From positions 5,252,437 through 5,316,436 of the forward strand of contig OU342636.1 in the NCBI GenBank assembly GCA_910589415.1: a stretch of 64,000 nt of DNA. The letters are read 5' to 3'. Within the stretch, counting starts at the first letter, position 1; each line of letters begins with the position of its first letter. Shown here piece by piece: positions 32,136-44,786 of the stretch. A program made the position numbers and the translations under genes. The DNA comes from Malachius bipustulatus. Its lineage: Eukaryota; Arthropoda; Insecta; Coleoptera; Melyridae. Under the pieces are notes generated by a model. It saw nothing but the letters and a program-made list of their open reading frames with translations. It was not told where the DNA came from and did no database searches.

Positions 32136-34318
32136 AACTTTTGTAACCTACTGTTCCTGAAGCAATATAATTCTGTTCACAATATCAACAACAGGCTACT
32201 GGACTTGGTCCTATCGAGTAAACAGTGTTCCGTTGAAAGGTTTCCAGAGCGCCTGGTTCCGGAAGACCCACATCATCCAACTTTGCTGATTTCTCTTACC
32301 TGTGAGGTTCGAACTGCAAATTTACAGCCTAAAACTCAAACACAAGTACTGGCGAAACTACATATCCTCAAATGATTCCCAATCGTACAATAAGTTCAAG
32401 CTTCTCAGATCCAGATTAAAACATGATATAAAGGTCGCACACCAAACATTTATCCATGGTATAGAAAGTAACATCGGGCTAGATCCCGCAAGGTTCTGGC
32501 CCTACGTACACATTAAGAGGAATGTTTCGGGCGTCCAACCTTCGTGTCTGATGGAGATAGTGTCGACCAATGTGAGATGGCGAATCAATTTGCCTCATTC
32601 TTCAGCAGTTGTTTTACCAATAACAAACTGCCGTTCCGCCTTGTGTCAGTGATTCCACTTACGATAATGTCACTATTCCTAATATATCCCGTCGTCGATA
32701 TCCGACGGATAACATCCCGTCCTTCTTTGTGAAGGATTGTATACACGTACTGCTGGAGCTACTGACACGTAGCTTTAATCTGATATTAAGCAGCGGCCAC
32801 TTCCCTATGAAATGGAAAACGGCTCGAAATATTCCAGTTCACAAGAAGGGTGACACATCTGATATATCCAATTACCGTCCAATCGCATTACTCAATAACT
32901 TTTCCAAACTCTTTGAATTTTGTCTCCATAACCAAGTATCGCCCTGGGTCACATGCAGGCTCTCAACCTGCCAGCATGGTTTCGTTGCTGGTAGGTCTAC
33001 TCAGACAAATCTATCTGTTATGCATCAGTTTATTGCAGAATCTCTTGACGCCGGAACTCAGGTGGACGTGATATATACGGACCTTAGTAAACCATTTGAC
33101 AGCCTTCATCACGATCTTCTTATTTTCAAACTCCAAAATCTTTATTCAGCTGATGGAAAGTTATTTGCTTGATAGAAGCCAGTTTGTTGAGCTAAAGTAG
33201 CAGATCGGTTGTTTCCCCTGTGCCTTCAGGCGTTCCCCAGGGTTCAGTCATGGGACCATTGATGTTCAATATCTTCATGGACGATGTCATCTCGCTGTTT
33301 CCAGACTCCTGCCTCCTCTATGCCGATGACTTAAAGGTGTTCTCGAGAATTCAATCTGTGTATGACGCAGTAGAACTTCAGTCAAAGCTTGTCTCGTTTC
33401 ATGAGTGGTGTTCTAAGAACTTACTGAGCCTAAACATAGCCAAATGCACAGTTCTGTCATATCCCAAAAGCAAAAACCCACTCTTACACGATATCAGGCG
33501 AATCTCTTTCCCGCTGCTCTGAATTTAAAGATCTTGGTGTCTTTTTTGACTCATTGCTATCGTTTAATCAACATATTAATTTATTTCTTGTAAATCTGTT
33601 TTTAAATGAAAAAATAAAGTCGATATTATTATTATTATTATATCGATTATTTAGTTAGATCGTCTCTGAGAACATTGGGATTTGTAATAAGAAATTCGCG
33701 TGACTTTTTCGAATATTGACACAATATCTTGCCTGTACTATACCCTTCTTAGATCACGTCTGGAATATGATTCCGTTGTTTGGTCACCGGGCTGCCGGGT
33801 TTACATTGACAGACTTGAGGGTGTACAGAGGAAATTTTTTAAATATCTGTCCAAAAGGCTGGACTCTGTTTACTTACCTCGGGGGTTCCCACAGTCGGAT
33901 ATGCTTAGCAGGTTTGGCCTATCTAGCTTGAGCGAGCGGCGATTTATCTTCTCTGTTATTCTTCTGTTCAAATTACTAAACGGCTTTGTTGATGTTTCTG
34001 AACTGTTGGCTGCTATTAACTTTGCGGTTCCTAGATTGACAGTTCGTCATCAGTTCACTTTTTATCTACCATTGCCTCGTACACGAGTACTTGAGCTATC
34101 ACCACTCTACAGTATGTGCTATGCCAGAGCGAGCTCGATATTTTTTGCACCTCACTGTCGCAAATTAGGGCTCTTAGTGTAAATATTTCTTAGGTCATAT
34201 TGTGTTTGAGATTCCGCAGCCTCTGTTACTCTCCGTTATTTCTCTTATTTTTAAGTCCATCCTTAATTGGTATTAGCTGTTGGATGGTTGTAATTAAATA
34301 ATTAAATAAAAAAAATTA
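32136..34318 (+). pseudogene. Jockey/CR1-group LINE, 3' part (end of endonuclease and RT)
   Basis: Continuation of the LINE interrupted at 21308. Frames in order: endonuclease C-terminus (NNRLLDLVLSS), linker, RT fingers (ISNYRPIALL, HGFVAGRSTQTNL), palm (GVPQGSVMGPLMFNIFMDD and LLYADDLKVF, catalytic Asp pair kept), then the C-terminal region (LLRSRLEYDSVVWSPG). Multiple frameshifts and stops separate these pieces, so it was already a fossil apart from the later Gypsy insertion. A short foreign piece at about 33568-33645 interrupts it. The element ends in a TAAT/AAAT-rich tail with AATAAA near 34310. Confidence 0.8.
33568..33645 (+). mobile_element. Tiny 5'-truncated LINE 3' end with (ATT)n tail
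   Basis: Bases ending AAAAAATAAAGTCG then (ATT)n interrupt the RT coding sequence of the surrounding LINE. The AATAAA and ATT-repeat tail resemble the tail of the CR1-like element at 36.2 kb. Confidence 0.5.
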
Positions 34319-34915
34319 CGAAACAAGCGGTGGTATAGGAGTGGCGAAGAGTCTCTTGCGCTCTGCAGAAAATATACCTGTGAGAGTGGTAAATGTCAAT
34401 GGTTATCCCCTGACCTTGAAGAAAGGCATACTTTTGGAGAGATCCCCAATTTCTTCAATTATTAGAAAAAAATGAGATGGGAAATGATCCGAAGAAGACG
34501 ATCACCAAGGAACTGCTGAAATTATTGGCAGACGCGTCTAGTAGTTTTGAAGGGGAAATCAGAAGATAAAATTAAAGATCCTACGGGCCAAATATGGTGA
34601 CATCTTCGATTTAGGGCAAGGAAAGTAGAGAAGGACTCGAATCGTGAGACATGTGTAAGATCGACACCGGTGATGCTCAACCCATCCGACAGCCAGCCAG
34701 AAGATTACCAATAGATAAGAGGAAGGAATTTAAGTCAATAAGATTATCCAATAAATGGAAAGGAGAGATAATATGTGTAAGGGAAACCAAAGATTATTAC
34801 CTGAATCGAACCTTCCAACAGACCTAGGGTTTCACCAGTGGTACTGCAAAAGAAGAAGGATGGTTCAACACGATTTTGCTTAGATTATCGGCAGCTGAAT
34901 AATGTGACAAAAAAA
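34319..34915 (+). pseudogene. Degenerate Gypsy pol fragment (protease-RT linker and RT start)
   Basis: Broken frames read GVAKSLLRSAENIPVRVVNV and GYPLTLKKG (the domain before RT), then CKIDTGDAQPIRQPARRLP and, after more shifts, a remnant of the YRQLN motif. This is the segment between protease and RT of a Gypsy element. Many frameshifts; no LTR visible. Confidence 0.65.
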
Positions 34916-36200
34916 TAAAATTACCCCATTTATTTTCGAGAGCTTGGATGAGTGGCGCTTCAAGTTATTGTTCACTCCATGAGTACGGAGTTCTCTTTCC
35001 TTCAATTCACGTTTCAAATCAGTCACGTTCAATTCATTTATCTTCACCTTTCTTGATGCCATCTTCACTAACTTGAACTCACTTTTATTTATTTATTAAG
35101 TAGAAATATTATAGACTCCTCTAGAACTATCTGATCTCAATATTACGACGAGCAAGCTTCCAGAAATGGTCCAGGTAGTGTAGCGCCATGCACCGATCCC
35201 CAATGCTTCTGGTACAGCTGTAACGTACATTTTGTACGTACTGGCTAAATGCCAGCGACCCGGAGACAACCGCGGTGCGCGCGTCGCATAAGTGGTGGCT
35301 TTTAGTGCGGTGCAAACACGGCCGGCTGGAGGTCTCGAGTTTCGTCGACCTCGACTGTCGAGTTCCAATCCGGTAGCCGATACCTGAGATCTCACCTTTC
35401 CTTCTCTCCTGAAAATTCGCTTGAAGAAGGTTCACGCAAAACACCTGTCGCGAATAATTCACCTAATGGCGTCGTGAATTTATTGTTCAAATATTGGAAA
35501 CATCACCCACGTTTTTGGCTTGCTTTTTCCCGGAATCAACTTTTTCCCGGAATCAACTTTTTCCCGGAATCAACTTTTTCCTGGAAGCAACTTTTTCTTA
35601 CGGACGCAAGTTTTCCTGGAAGCAAGTTTTTCACTTCAAGCAAGAATGCAGCACATTGGTTGTGCCTGAGATCAAGTTTCCCACCAGCTAAGCTTGTTCC
35701 TCGTACCGGAGGGCACCTGATCCATTGGCACATACTTGTATTACTGCAGGAGCGGCCAAATTTACCACTGTAGCAGCCCACCTGCCGGCCGCCGAACCTG
35801 TGCCATCCGTATCCCCGGCTGAAAACTTTCACCCTCGCACCGGAGACCCTACGAAGCTAAGTGCCTTTGCAGATCCATTTTTACCCGATCAGTTAATTCG
35901 GCTAAACTACACGCTCTTGTTTCTTTATTGTTGTTAACCGTGCTCAAGATTTGTTTGGCAAGAATTGTCTTTTACCGTCTCATGCTCTCAACGACTCTCA
36001 TCCTTATCGCCGCCTTCGCCGCCCCAACTATAAGAATTGACTGTTTCAACTATTCCGACGCATTTCTAACTTTATCTTCGCTGCAATAGTTTACAAGTAA
36101 CGTTTGGAAGTGACGTTAGGTCAACATTGTTAATTTTCTATAATATATTGTTTATAGGGAGGGTTGTCAAAGGAATTACACTGAAATTTTCCCAGTAAAC
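34916..36200. other. Unassigned region with a short tandem repeat
   Basis: No recognisable gene. Bases 35524-35640 are made of 17-bp units like TTTTTCCCGGAATCAAC, three nearly identical and two or three diverged (GGAAGCAA variants). Bases 35100-35460 and 35660-35900 are GC-richer and may be old repeat coding sequence I could not place. Confidence 0.4.
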
Positions 36201-36514
36201 AATAATAATAATAATAATAAATCTCTTTATTGTACCATTAAATTCAACAATCATTGATTAGTACAATAGCGTTGTAAGCGATGATAATAATACACAAACA
36301 AAGAACAAACCGCAGTAGTACACATAAATTAGCCTGCGTAATCAAAAGGTCATACGCAAGCGATTGGCATTATAACACATTGATCACAATCACAAAAGCA
36401 TCAGAGAAAATTGAGAAGAACAAATAAAGGAAAATTTCTAGAATCTAATGCTAGTCATTGTATAAACTACGTTGTCATTTACAATTTTACATATCCTAGT
36501 GACAAGGTGCTAGG

Positions 36515-36880
36515 TTAATGAATCAATAAGGGTGAGGAGGGGGGAGAGGAAGACAGAATATCCATGGTAGAATAGGGTTCCAGGTCTGTGAGATATCTTC
36601 GGAGATGTGTCTTGAACTGAGAGAATCCAAAGGTTGCGGGGTCTATCCTGAAGTGATTAAGGAATTTTATGGCCGCGTAAGTGAATGTCCTTTCGGTGGA
36701 AGTGAGATGGTGAGTTGGTAGTTTGAAAAGATTGAGCCTGGTCTGATAATGGTGTGTGAATCGGAAACGATCAAGTTTGGCTTGATGTTTGTAAATCAGT
36801 TTGAGAAGAGAGAAGACATAAAAAGCAGGCAACGTGAGGAGACCGAGACGCCTGAAGTGACCCCTACAGGATTGATGTAT
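36515..36880 (-). pseudogene. CR1-like ORF2, C-terminal end
   Basis: Encodes the end of ORF2 after the nested insertion: SCRGHFRRLGLLTLPAFYVF, then LPTHHLTSTERTFTYAAIKF and a terminal FKTHLRRYLTDLEPY. This is the conserved post-RT region of CR1/Jockey LINEs. Confidence 0.8.
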
Positions 36881-38160
36881 GGACAAGCCTGCCAGTTCCG
36901 TAAACAGAGGTCAACTGGTGACCTCCTCACTTACGTCACCGAGCTGTGGAACGGCGCAATCGAGCACCATGGGGAGTCTCGAGGGGTTGCGCTTGATATT
37001 TCTAGAGCTTTCGACCGTGTTTGGCATGATGGACTGTTGGCATAACTGCAGGCCTATGGCATGCCCGAGAAATTCTGCTTGTGGCTTGCGAGTTATCTCG
37101 GAGATCGTTCATTACAGGTGGCAGTCGATGGAGTTCTTTCTGAGACCTTTTCCATCAATGCCGGTGTGCCTCAGGGATCCATTTTATCTCCGACTCTCTT
37201 TCTAATATTTATAAACGACTTGCTTGAAACATCAAAAAATCCAATATACAGTTTTGCCGACGACAGTACCCTCATATCTTCTTATACGTTAGAAGCGCGA
37301 ACATCTGCCATCGACGCACAGACTCGCAGGGAGCAAGAAGTTGCCATACTTAACAATGACTTGCAAGACATTCTAACTTGGGGCGATAGAAACCAAGTCC
37401 AATTCAAGGCTGGAAAAACCCAAGCAGTCATCTTCTCCAAAAAGACCAAAGTTTTGGAGCCAGATATGATGATGGCGGGACACTCTCTTACCCCAGCGTC
37501 ATCTCTTCTTTCACTTGGAGTGAGCCTCGGAGCGAACATGTCTTGGCATGATCATGTTGCAGGTCTGGCGAAGAGTGCTTCTCAAAAACTTGGAACACTC
37601 TTCCGCACGAAGAAATTTTATACACCACAACAGCTTCTCCCCGTATACAAGGCTCAAATCCGACCATCCTTGGAGTACTGCTCACATATTTGGAGCTCAG
37701 CTGCTAAACATATGCTGAGACTACTCGACTCTATTCAGAAAAGAGCCATCCGCTTGATTGGGGACCCAGATTTGACAAAAAATTTAGACACTCTCGAACA
37801 TCGAAGAAGAGTAGCTGACCTGAGTCTGTTTTACAAATATTTTAATGGAAAGTGTTCAAAAGACGTGGCCCGCTTGATTCCACCAAGAACAAGACCGGGC
37901 AGAAATACACGTCGAGCCGCAGACGCTCATCCGTATCAGGTTCAGCTCGTTACACCTCGTACCACCCTATTTCAGACTTCTTTTATGTATAGAACCGCAT
38001 CACTTTGGAATAGCATTCCAAAGGGCGTGTTTCCCGAAGTATACAACTTACAGAGATTCAAGGCCAACGTGAATCGATATCTCCGCTCATGCACCGCTCC
38101 CAGAGCGTCATAGGGATTTCCCTGCAGTGCATGTGCATTTTCAATAAAAAAAAGAAAAAA
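36881..38160 (+). mobile_element. Nested 5'-truncated LINE with one nonsense codon
   Basis: Forward-strand LINE ORF2 from the RT fingers (QRSTGDLLTYVTELW, VALDISRAFDRVWHDGLLA) through GVPQGSILSPTLFLIFINDL, the active site FADDSTLI and the C-terminal region, ending at the stop near 38113. An A-rich tail with AATAAA ends at 38160. A single TAA at 37043-37045 interrupts an otherwise open frame and probably replaced a Lys codon. GTAT at 36877-36880 and 38161-38164 may be a very short target duplication. It is better preserved than its host LINE. Confidence 0.85.
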
Positions 38161-40630
38161 GTATCCTGATAGCTCTCTTCTGCAGAAGAAAGACTCTGCG
38201 TAAAGAACCCTGTGATCCGACCCATACGGCCAGGCCATAGGAGATGTGACTGTAAAAATGTCCGTAGTATGTGGAGAGAAGAACGTCATGAGACACAGTG
38301 TGTTGGAGTTGTTTCAGAAGGAAACAGAAGCTAGCAAGGCGTCGGCACAAGTGGTCAGTGTGAGTCAGCCAGTTCAAGTTTTGATCGATGTAAAAGCCCA
38401 AGAATTTCACAACCCGCGTAGGAGAGATCTCAGTACTAACGGTTGGGATGGGCGGTAAAGGAGGAAGGCGAGATAGGCAAGAATGGAAGTCAATCAACTC
38501 GGTTTGTGTAAAATTCAGTCTTAGTTTATTTTCTCTAAGCCATAAAGATGCTGCTTCCAATGGAAGTTTAGTTGATTTTATTATTTCAGTGAGGTCGTTT
38601 GTTTTCAACCTGATGAGGATGGTTGTATCGTATGCATTAACACATAGAGAGGTGGGGGAAGAAATTGAGGAGCCCAAATCGTTAATGAAAATAAGGTAAA
38701 GAAGCTGGCCGAGTACGCTACCCTGGGGTACTCCTGAGGAGATTGGAGCAAAGTGCGGGATCTCACAAATCGACCATCGGACGCAGGGAGCTGTACCGCC
38801 TGGGTTCTTTCCCGTAAGTAGCTGGTAAACCACTTTAGGGGCAATCCGCGAACACGATGCTCTCCAGCTTCCATCCAGAAGCGATCCAGCCGTTCGCATG
38901 CCCTCTTCCATGCCCTCAGAGATGTACTCAGTAAGTTGTATTAGAGCCGTCTCAGTTGATCTGTTCCTCAAGAAACCGTGTTGGGAGCGGGAAAGAGTCT
39001 CAGTCTTATTTAAGAAGTCAAGAAGACGCGAGGAGACGAGGGATTCGAGAATTTTATCAAACACGGATAGTAAGCTAATTGGTCTGTAGTTGTCTGGGTC
39101 TTTGACGTCGCCCTTCTTGTAAATGGGTTTAACCAGGGCTGTCTTGAGTTTATCGGGGAATACGCCGGTCTCAAAGGAGTTGTTATAAATTTCCGATAAG
39201 GGTTGGGCAAGTTCAGATATACAATACTTCGCAATGAAGGAAGGAATCTCGTCTAGACCTGACGACTTTTTTTTTTTTTAATTTGGAAGCTAGCCTTATA
39301 ATTTCGCCAGGTGATGTAGGGTACAACATGAAAGATGACGAAGAGACGAGAACAGGCACAGTGGATCCGTGAGTGTGGCTGACGGTGGGAGAGTTGTTTG
39401 AAAGAAATACGCTGTTGAGTATCTCAGCAATTTCTGCAGGATCCGTCTTGATTGAGTTTTGACAATTGAGTTCCTCGATCTTCCGAGACTTGCTTGCCGA
39501 CTGACAATGTTTGTTTATGAGAGACCATCCAGATTTAATTGGATTTTCGGATTCGCTGATATATATGTCATTGCGATGTCTGGTCTCGCGTCTCACCAAA
39601 TACCTGAACTTTCGCTGAAGTCTGGCTAACTGGCACTTGAACTGCTCGTTGGATGTATTTTTCAGTTCATTTAGGAGATTTATTCTGTCATAAAGTTGAC
39701 GTATTTCTGGGGTAAGCCATCGAGGTCTGGTAAGTCCAGAATTACGAATTCTTGATTTTCTGAGAGGAAAATACCAGTCAAAATAATAAGAGGGAGTGTT
39801 AGCGAAGCAGGAGTATTTGGAATTGGTATCAGGGGCATCCAAAAGATCCTGCCAGTCAACTTTCAGCAGCTCGTTTTGAAACTGAGCGAGGAGCAGGGGG
39901 TCATTTATGTCCCTCTTCCATCTCACCACGGGCTTACTGCCGCTTCCGTGGGCACCGGCCGAGTCCGGAAGTCGAAGCGTAGCATGAAGTGCGTGGTGGT
40001 CAGAAATAAACGTAGGTATTGTGTTGCTGCAGAATAGTCTTAGTACTCCAGAAATTGCAATATTATCAATGCAAGTTGCGGAGGTATTAGTGACCCTAGT
40101 CGGACTGCTGAAGCATAGTTAGAAGCCATGTGAAGATAGAATCTCGGTCAGACTAGAGGTGCTTGGGTTGTCACAGAGAACATCAATATTGAAGTCTGCG
40201 GCAAGAACTACGTTATTTGAGAATCGGGAAGCCACGTCGATTAATTCGTCTAGGTGATAAAGGAAATCCTTTACAGGACAAGTAGGGGAGCGATATATAG
40301 ACAGAATCAAAACCTTTAGTGTTTGTAATTTAATTTCGGATGTCGAGATCTCACAGAGAAGAGGTTGCGACAGGACAAAGACGCTGAACGATTCGGCTCT
40401 CAATATCACACCTGACATAAACCGCTGAGCCTCCACGTTCTGCAGCTGACTGTCTGTAGAAAAAAGAGGAGAGGTTGTAATTATCGATTTTGATCCTCTG
40501 TATATTTTCTGATGTTAGGAAGTGTTCATTCAGGCAAATAAGCTCTGGGAATCCCAGATCAAGAATCATGACACTCAGACCATGCAAAGAGTTATTTAAG
40601 GATTGAATGTTGATGTGTAACACCCGGATT
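38161..40630 (-). pseudogene. CR1-like ORF2 (endonuclease and reverse transcriptase)
   Basis: Reverse-strand frames in order: endonuclease with LNEHFLTSENI and AADFNIDVL; linker with LTRPRWLTPEIRQLYDRIN; RT with PIYKKGDVKDPDNYRPISLL, HGFLRNRSTETALI, GVPQGSVLGQLLYLIFINDL and the palm. The active-site motif, normally Y/F-A-D-D, reads NAYDTT here: the first catalytic Asp is Tyr, so RT is dead. Several frameshifts lie between the blocks, for example near 39010-39235 and 40350-40440. The frame ends at the nested insertion at 38160. Confidence 0.85.
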
Positions 40631-40785
40631 TCGTGTCTATAATTATGAGAAGAGGAGGGGAGTGATTGAAGAGAAGTAAAATCAGTCTTATTGAGATCCT
40701 TTTTGACATGCGAGCTGGAAATGGGGAGGTGAAGGACTGGGGACGAAGAGGGTGTTTTGACAGGAGGATTCTTGCTCCTGACGCG

Positions 40786-42550
40786 TCACTTTTTGTGAAA
40801 AGGGGTACTATATAACCTTTGGTTTTCCCTGGCCTTCATGAGATGGTTCGTGTTTTCCGCAGATAGGTGGGATCTAAGGGCCTTTAAATCATCTTCAGCG
40901 TCCGATTCAGTTAGTCTATAGCTCTCGTAAAATCTTTTGTAATATATTAACAGGTCGTTTCTTTCGGTGGGGAAACCTTCAGAGGCTAGGAGTAGTCTGA
41001 CACTGTTTTTTGTCTCACCATGAAGGCATGTTGATTCTGGTCTGTCATAAAGATAGACCAAATATAGACGGACATTACGGAAGAACTCAGGCTGACGCAA
41101 TGTGGAGAGTAGAAAAATTCCCTCAGTTTCGGCAGACGTTTTTGTTAGTCTCGCCAGAGGGGGCCAAATAGCGTTGAGCCATAATGGAGATTCAGGGGTG
41201 TTTTGACGTTCGGGCATGAGGTTCTTCTTAGGTTGCTCTGGCTCCTCCATAGACTGTTTAGCCAGGCACTTTCCAGAGCCGGGTGTAGGTTTCTGGATTT
41301 CTTGCTCAGTAGACGATTGATTAGGCGTTAACTTTACAGCGGAGGTCGGTTCAGCGGACTTCAGATTACTCATCAAGTTCTGCTGTGTTGGAAGACTGCT
41401 CAGCGACGAAATTTCCATAGCTGTTTTTTGATTTTTGAGGAGACTGCGTAGGATTTCCGGTACTACCTGAATCGCACAACATTTGATCCCTCTTAGGTGA
41501 TAGTGCTGAGGAATGCGGAATGCGCAAAAAGACGAAGTTTGCAAAGGCAGATTGGAATTTAGGTTTTTATTTCCAGCAGAATCAGAAAAAAGCCTGCGAG
41601 CGTAAATGTTGTGTGGCCAAAACTTCGGATCCAATAGTATGTCAGCTTTATTGTTGCAGATGCCTATTTTATAGTTTTTGAATCTTTGGTTTTCGAATGA
41701 TGATGAAAGAGATTCGATTCTTATAAATTCAGACACCTTTAACTTAAATTTTATATATTTGATGATGGCCTGCTTACTGAATGAAATCGGCACATTTCCA
41801 ATATGGATGTACTGATATCGTCTTTTGGAATTCGAATGATCATCTGTTTTCTTCGTCATTTTGTTGAGGATTGTCTGATAAGTGTCGGTTTCAATATTAG
41901 ATTGAACTGAAGATGTATGGTGTAGAGAAATGTCCAAGTCAGCGGTTTGAGTTCCGGTATGACAGGTGAATATTGTTTTTCTGTCTGTATTTTTTGACGA
42001 GCTCTGTAGGCTTTCTATACCTCTGGTTATTGAAGTCATGTTGGAGTAGATGGCATTGACCTCTTTCTGCACCTTCGTCATGGAACTTTCTAGCTGCCTT
42101 GTCGCTGGATCATAAATTTCGACCCTTACGGACGTGTCTTCATCTTCACTTTTATAGAATATGGACATGATGGTTGATACTTCCGACTGTAGGTATTCGG
42201 GTTAGCGTGGTAAGTAGGGCTTGGGGTTCAATATGTTGAGTTGATGACTGTAGGGCCGTGCGCAATCAGAATGTTGGGCACTTAGGTTGTTAGAGTGCTC
42301 CATCTTCTGACACATATCATATATTTCTTCAATCATTGGTTTTAGGCTTCTATTAAGATCTTTCACATCTCTCGACAATGCTTCGAATTCATCTCTATTT
42401 ATCATCGACTCAGATATATTTTTGACAGTTACGTGTAGGTATTTTAGGTTTTGGGTATCGCAGATTTTACAGACAAACTGAACAGAGCTGTTATTAGCCT
42501 TTGCGATGCCTTTTTAAAGTTCTTTTGTTAATTCGGAACATTTTTGACAA
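40786..42550 (-). pseudogene. CR1-like ORF1 (PHD-like zinc finger, coiled coil, RNA-binding region)
   Basis: From the right: a Cys-rich finger (FCQKCSEL ... VQFVCKICDT) with an in-frame stop, a coiled-coil segment (EFEALSRDVKDLNRSLKPMI), then after a frameshift near 42170-42205 a 460-codon open frame (42168-40786). This long frame has another coiled coil and an RRM-like domain (YQYIHIGNVPISFSKQAII ... ILLDPKFWPHNIYARRLF). Its C-terminus is Lys/Pro/Gln-rich. CR1 ORF1 proteins with a PHD-type finger bind element RNA. The long 3' frame is surprisingly open compared with the decayed ORF2. Confidence 0.7.
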
Positions 42551-42560
42551 AATATACGGC

Positions 42561-42993
42561 GTCACTCACCTGAACAGGTGACCTTGTATCTTGTATCGAT
42601 CTATTAAGGTGTCAAGTTTGTTGTTGCAATTTGTTTGCAACTTGTTATGTTTGCAATTTGTTATGATATGGATTCAATGCAGTACTCGACCTTGCTTAGT
42701 TGACGGTTTTATAATTTTGTAATGTAGTTCATAAGCAAGAGCCACTATGTTTAATAGTCGTGAGATATGGCAAATAAGATTACTTCTTTTGGGATTGGAT
42801 CTAAATTGATTGTTTCAGCAAAAGCTGGCAGGTTGTCTTCAGCAAATTATGAAGAACACTTTTCTCATCTGTAGATTTCAGGCTCTAAGCCTAATTATTT
42901 ACTTATATTAATATGAAATGACCTCGGAAAATTTCAGAGACTATTTGACAAAAAAGTTCTCAATTGAAGCAACGCATAAAAATATACGGTCAT
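42561..42993. other. Non-coding spacer
   Basis: Contains the inverted repeat TCACCTGAACAGGTGA at about 42567-42582 and AT-rich sequence. May include the 5' UTR of the reverse-strand LINE. Confidence 0.35.
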
Positions 42994-44195
42994 TACAGGG
43001 TGTCCCAATATTCCATGGACATGGAGCAACCTCAGATTACTGAGGTAAAAAAAGTAGCTCGGACCAAACTTATCTCTATACCAAAGTGCTTCGTTTGTCC
43101 GTTAGAGGGCTTCAAAGTCTTTTGAAAATTTTAGTTTTTTTGAAATAGCTCAAAGTCGGCTCATTCCAATTCGATGAAATTTGGTAGGTAAATTTCTTAT
43201 TAAAAGTACTAACTTCTGATGTACATGATAATTTGACGGAAACCCGGGAAGGGGTGAAACTACCCCTACCCTCCATTAAAATCGATCGTAATTGTTGATA
43301 GGGTAGCAGGAACGCTGTTCATGTTTTTTTGTTTGAAAGATACATCGTTTTAGCCCATTTTTGGTCTCCTACAAAAATCTGTATCTTTCCGAGGTGCTAT
43401 GTGATAAAATAAATTAGTCGATGATACCTAACCAAAATTTTATTTCATTCTTTTAATTTGAAATCAAATTTTCAATTGTCAGGTTATTATTATTTGATCT
43501 AATCCCATAAAAGATGCTCGATGTGGGCGTCGGTTTGGACCCTATAAAGTTCCATCCTGCGCAAAAAAATGATTTCAACTTTTCTTATTGGAACCTCGTC
43601 GTTTTGCAAACTGTTTACTGCGTTTGAAAAAAACCGTTTGCAAACACCTGAAAAAAAAAACGAACCATACTAAACATCTTTTATGAGATTAGATCAAATA
43701 AACACCTGACAATTGAAAATTTGATTTCAAATTAAAAGAATGAAATAAAATTTTGGTTAGGTATCATCGACTAGTTTATTTTATCACATAGCACCTCGGA
43801 AAGATACAGATTTTTGTAGGAGACCAAAAATGGACTAAAACGATGTATCTTTCAAACAAAAAAACATGAACAGTGTTCCTGGTACCCTATCAACAATTAC
43901 GATCGATTTTAATGGAGGGTAGGGGTAGTTTAACACCTTCTCGGGTTTCCGTCAAATTATCATGTGCATCAGAAATTAGTACTTTTAATAAGAAATTCAC
44001 CTACCAAATTTCATTGAATTGGAATCAGCCGACTTTGAGCTATTTCAAAAAAACTAAAATTTTCAAAAGACTTTGAAGCCCTTTAACGGACAAACGAAAC
44101 ATTTTGGTATAGAGATAAGTTTGGTCCGAGCGACTTTTTTTTACCTCAGTAATCTGTGGTTGCTCCATGTCCATGGAATATTGGGACAGCCTGTA
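42994..44195. repeat. Long foldback, TACAGGGTGTCCCAATATTCC ends
   Basis: Arms of about 520 bp (42994-43515 and about 43675-44195) around a spacer of about 160 bp. The ends are TACAGGGTGTCCC and GGGACAGCCTGTA. Arms are diverged at scattered sites. No coding capacity. It lies about 370 bp upstream of the dynein gene X-box. Confidence 0.88.
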
Positions 44196-44565
44196 TATAC
44201 CTCCGCGGCCTGTGTTGCGAATCGTTTAGGATTATGTGTGTTGAAACAAACCAATGTCTCAGACATAAACAGGCTTAAATATTAATTTATAGAGCAGGGA
44301 TTGGAAAATAACAGCTTTCATTTATAATTTATTAATATTACAATCCATTTCCCTGTAAATTATTCAAGCATAATTATTATTAGATACCTGCCTGAATTTT
44401 AAGAATTTTTTACTTCTTATGAATAGAGAAGGTTAATTTTTTAATTTGGAAGTGAAATTGCTTCCTAACATCAGTCATCAATGGAAAACAAATAACACCA
44501 CCTAATGCTAACTGAAAGAACAAACAATTTCGTGCCGGGAAAAATATAGAAATAATCTATATTTT
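44196..44565. other. Upstream region of dynein gene
   Basis: AT-rich, no gene. Upstream flank of the promoter of the DNAI2-like gene. Confidence 0.4.
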
Positions 44566-44579
44566 GTTACCATAGCAAC
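44566..44579 (+). promoter_or_regulatory. X-box (RFX factor site)
   Basis: GTTACCATAGCAAC matches the RFX consensus GTNRCC/ATRGYAAC-type X-box at every fixed position. It sits 207 bp upstream of the dynein ATG. RFX factors switch on ciliary and flagellar genes across animals, so the site fits the gene it precedes. Confidence 0.8.
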
Positions 44580-44786
44580 TGTTTATTCTAGCAACAGGAG
44601 CTAATAGTACCTACCTACCCGGTAGGGAAAACACCTACACTAGAGATTTCTATTATATTTTCTGACATCAAAGTAATGTGTCAATTCAATTGCAAGAGTA
44701 GGTACCTCCTTAAGTAAATATAATTTTATAATAGATAGGTACACCTATCTCAAAATAAATTTTAAAGTTCTCCATAAACATAAATC

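Larger units (their letters stand above)
36201..42560 (-). mobile_element. CR1-like LINE, reverse strand, broken by a nested LINE
   Basis: A long non-LTR element read right to left. ORF1 (about 42550-40786) and ORF2 (about 40630-36515) are both recognisable. The 3' end has AATAAA followed by an ATT-repeat tail at 36201-36221. A forward-strand LINE (36881-38160) sits within the ORF2 C-terminal region. Joining the two sides, with GTAT counted once, restores a continuous frame (KRAIRIHQSCRGHF). Frameshifts and a mutated RT active site make it inactive. Confidence 0.85.

Noticed and set aside
35096..35832. Several overlapping frames of about 100 codons on both strands
   Set aside because: They run over short tandem repeats and GC-rich sequence with no recognisable domain, so I list the region as unassigned.
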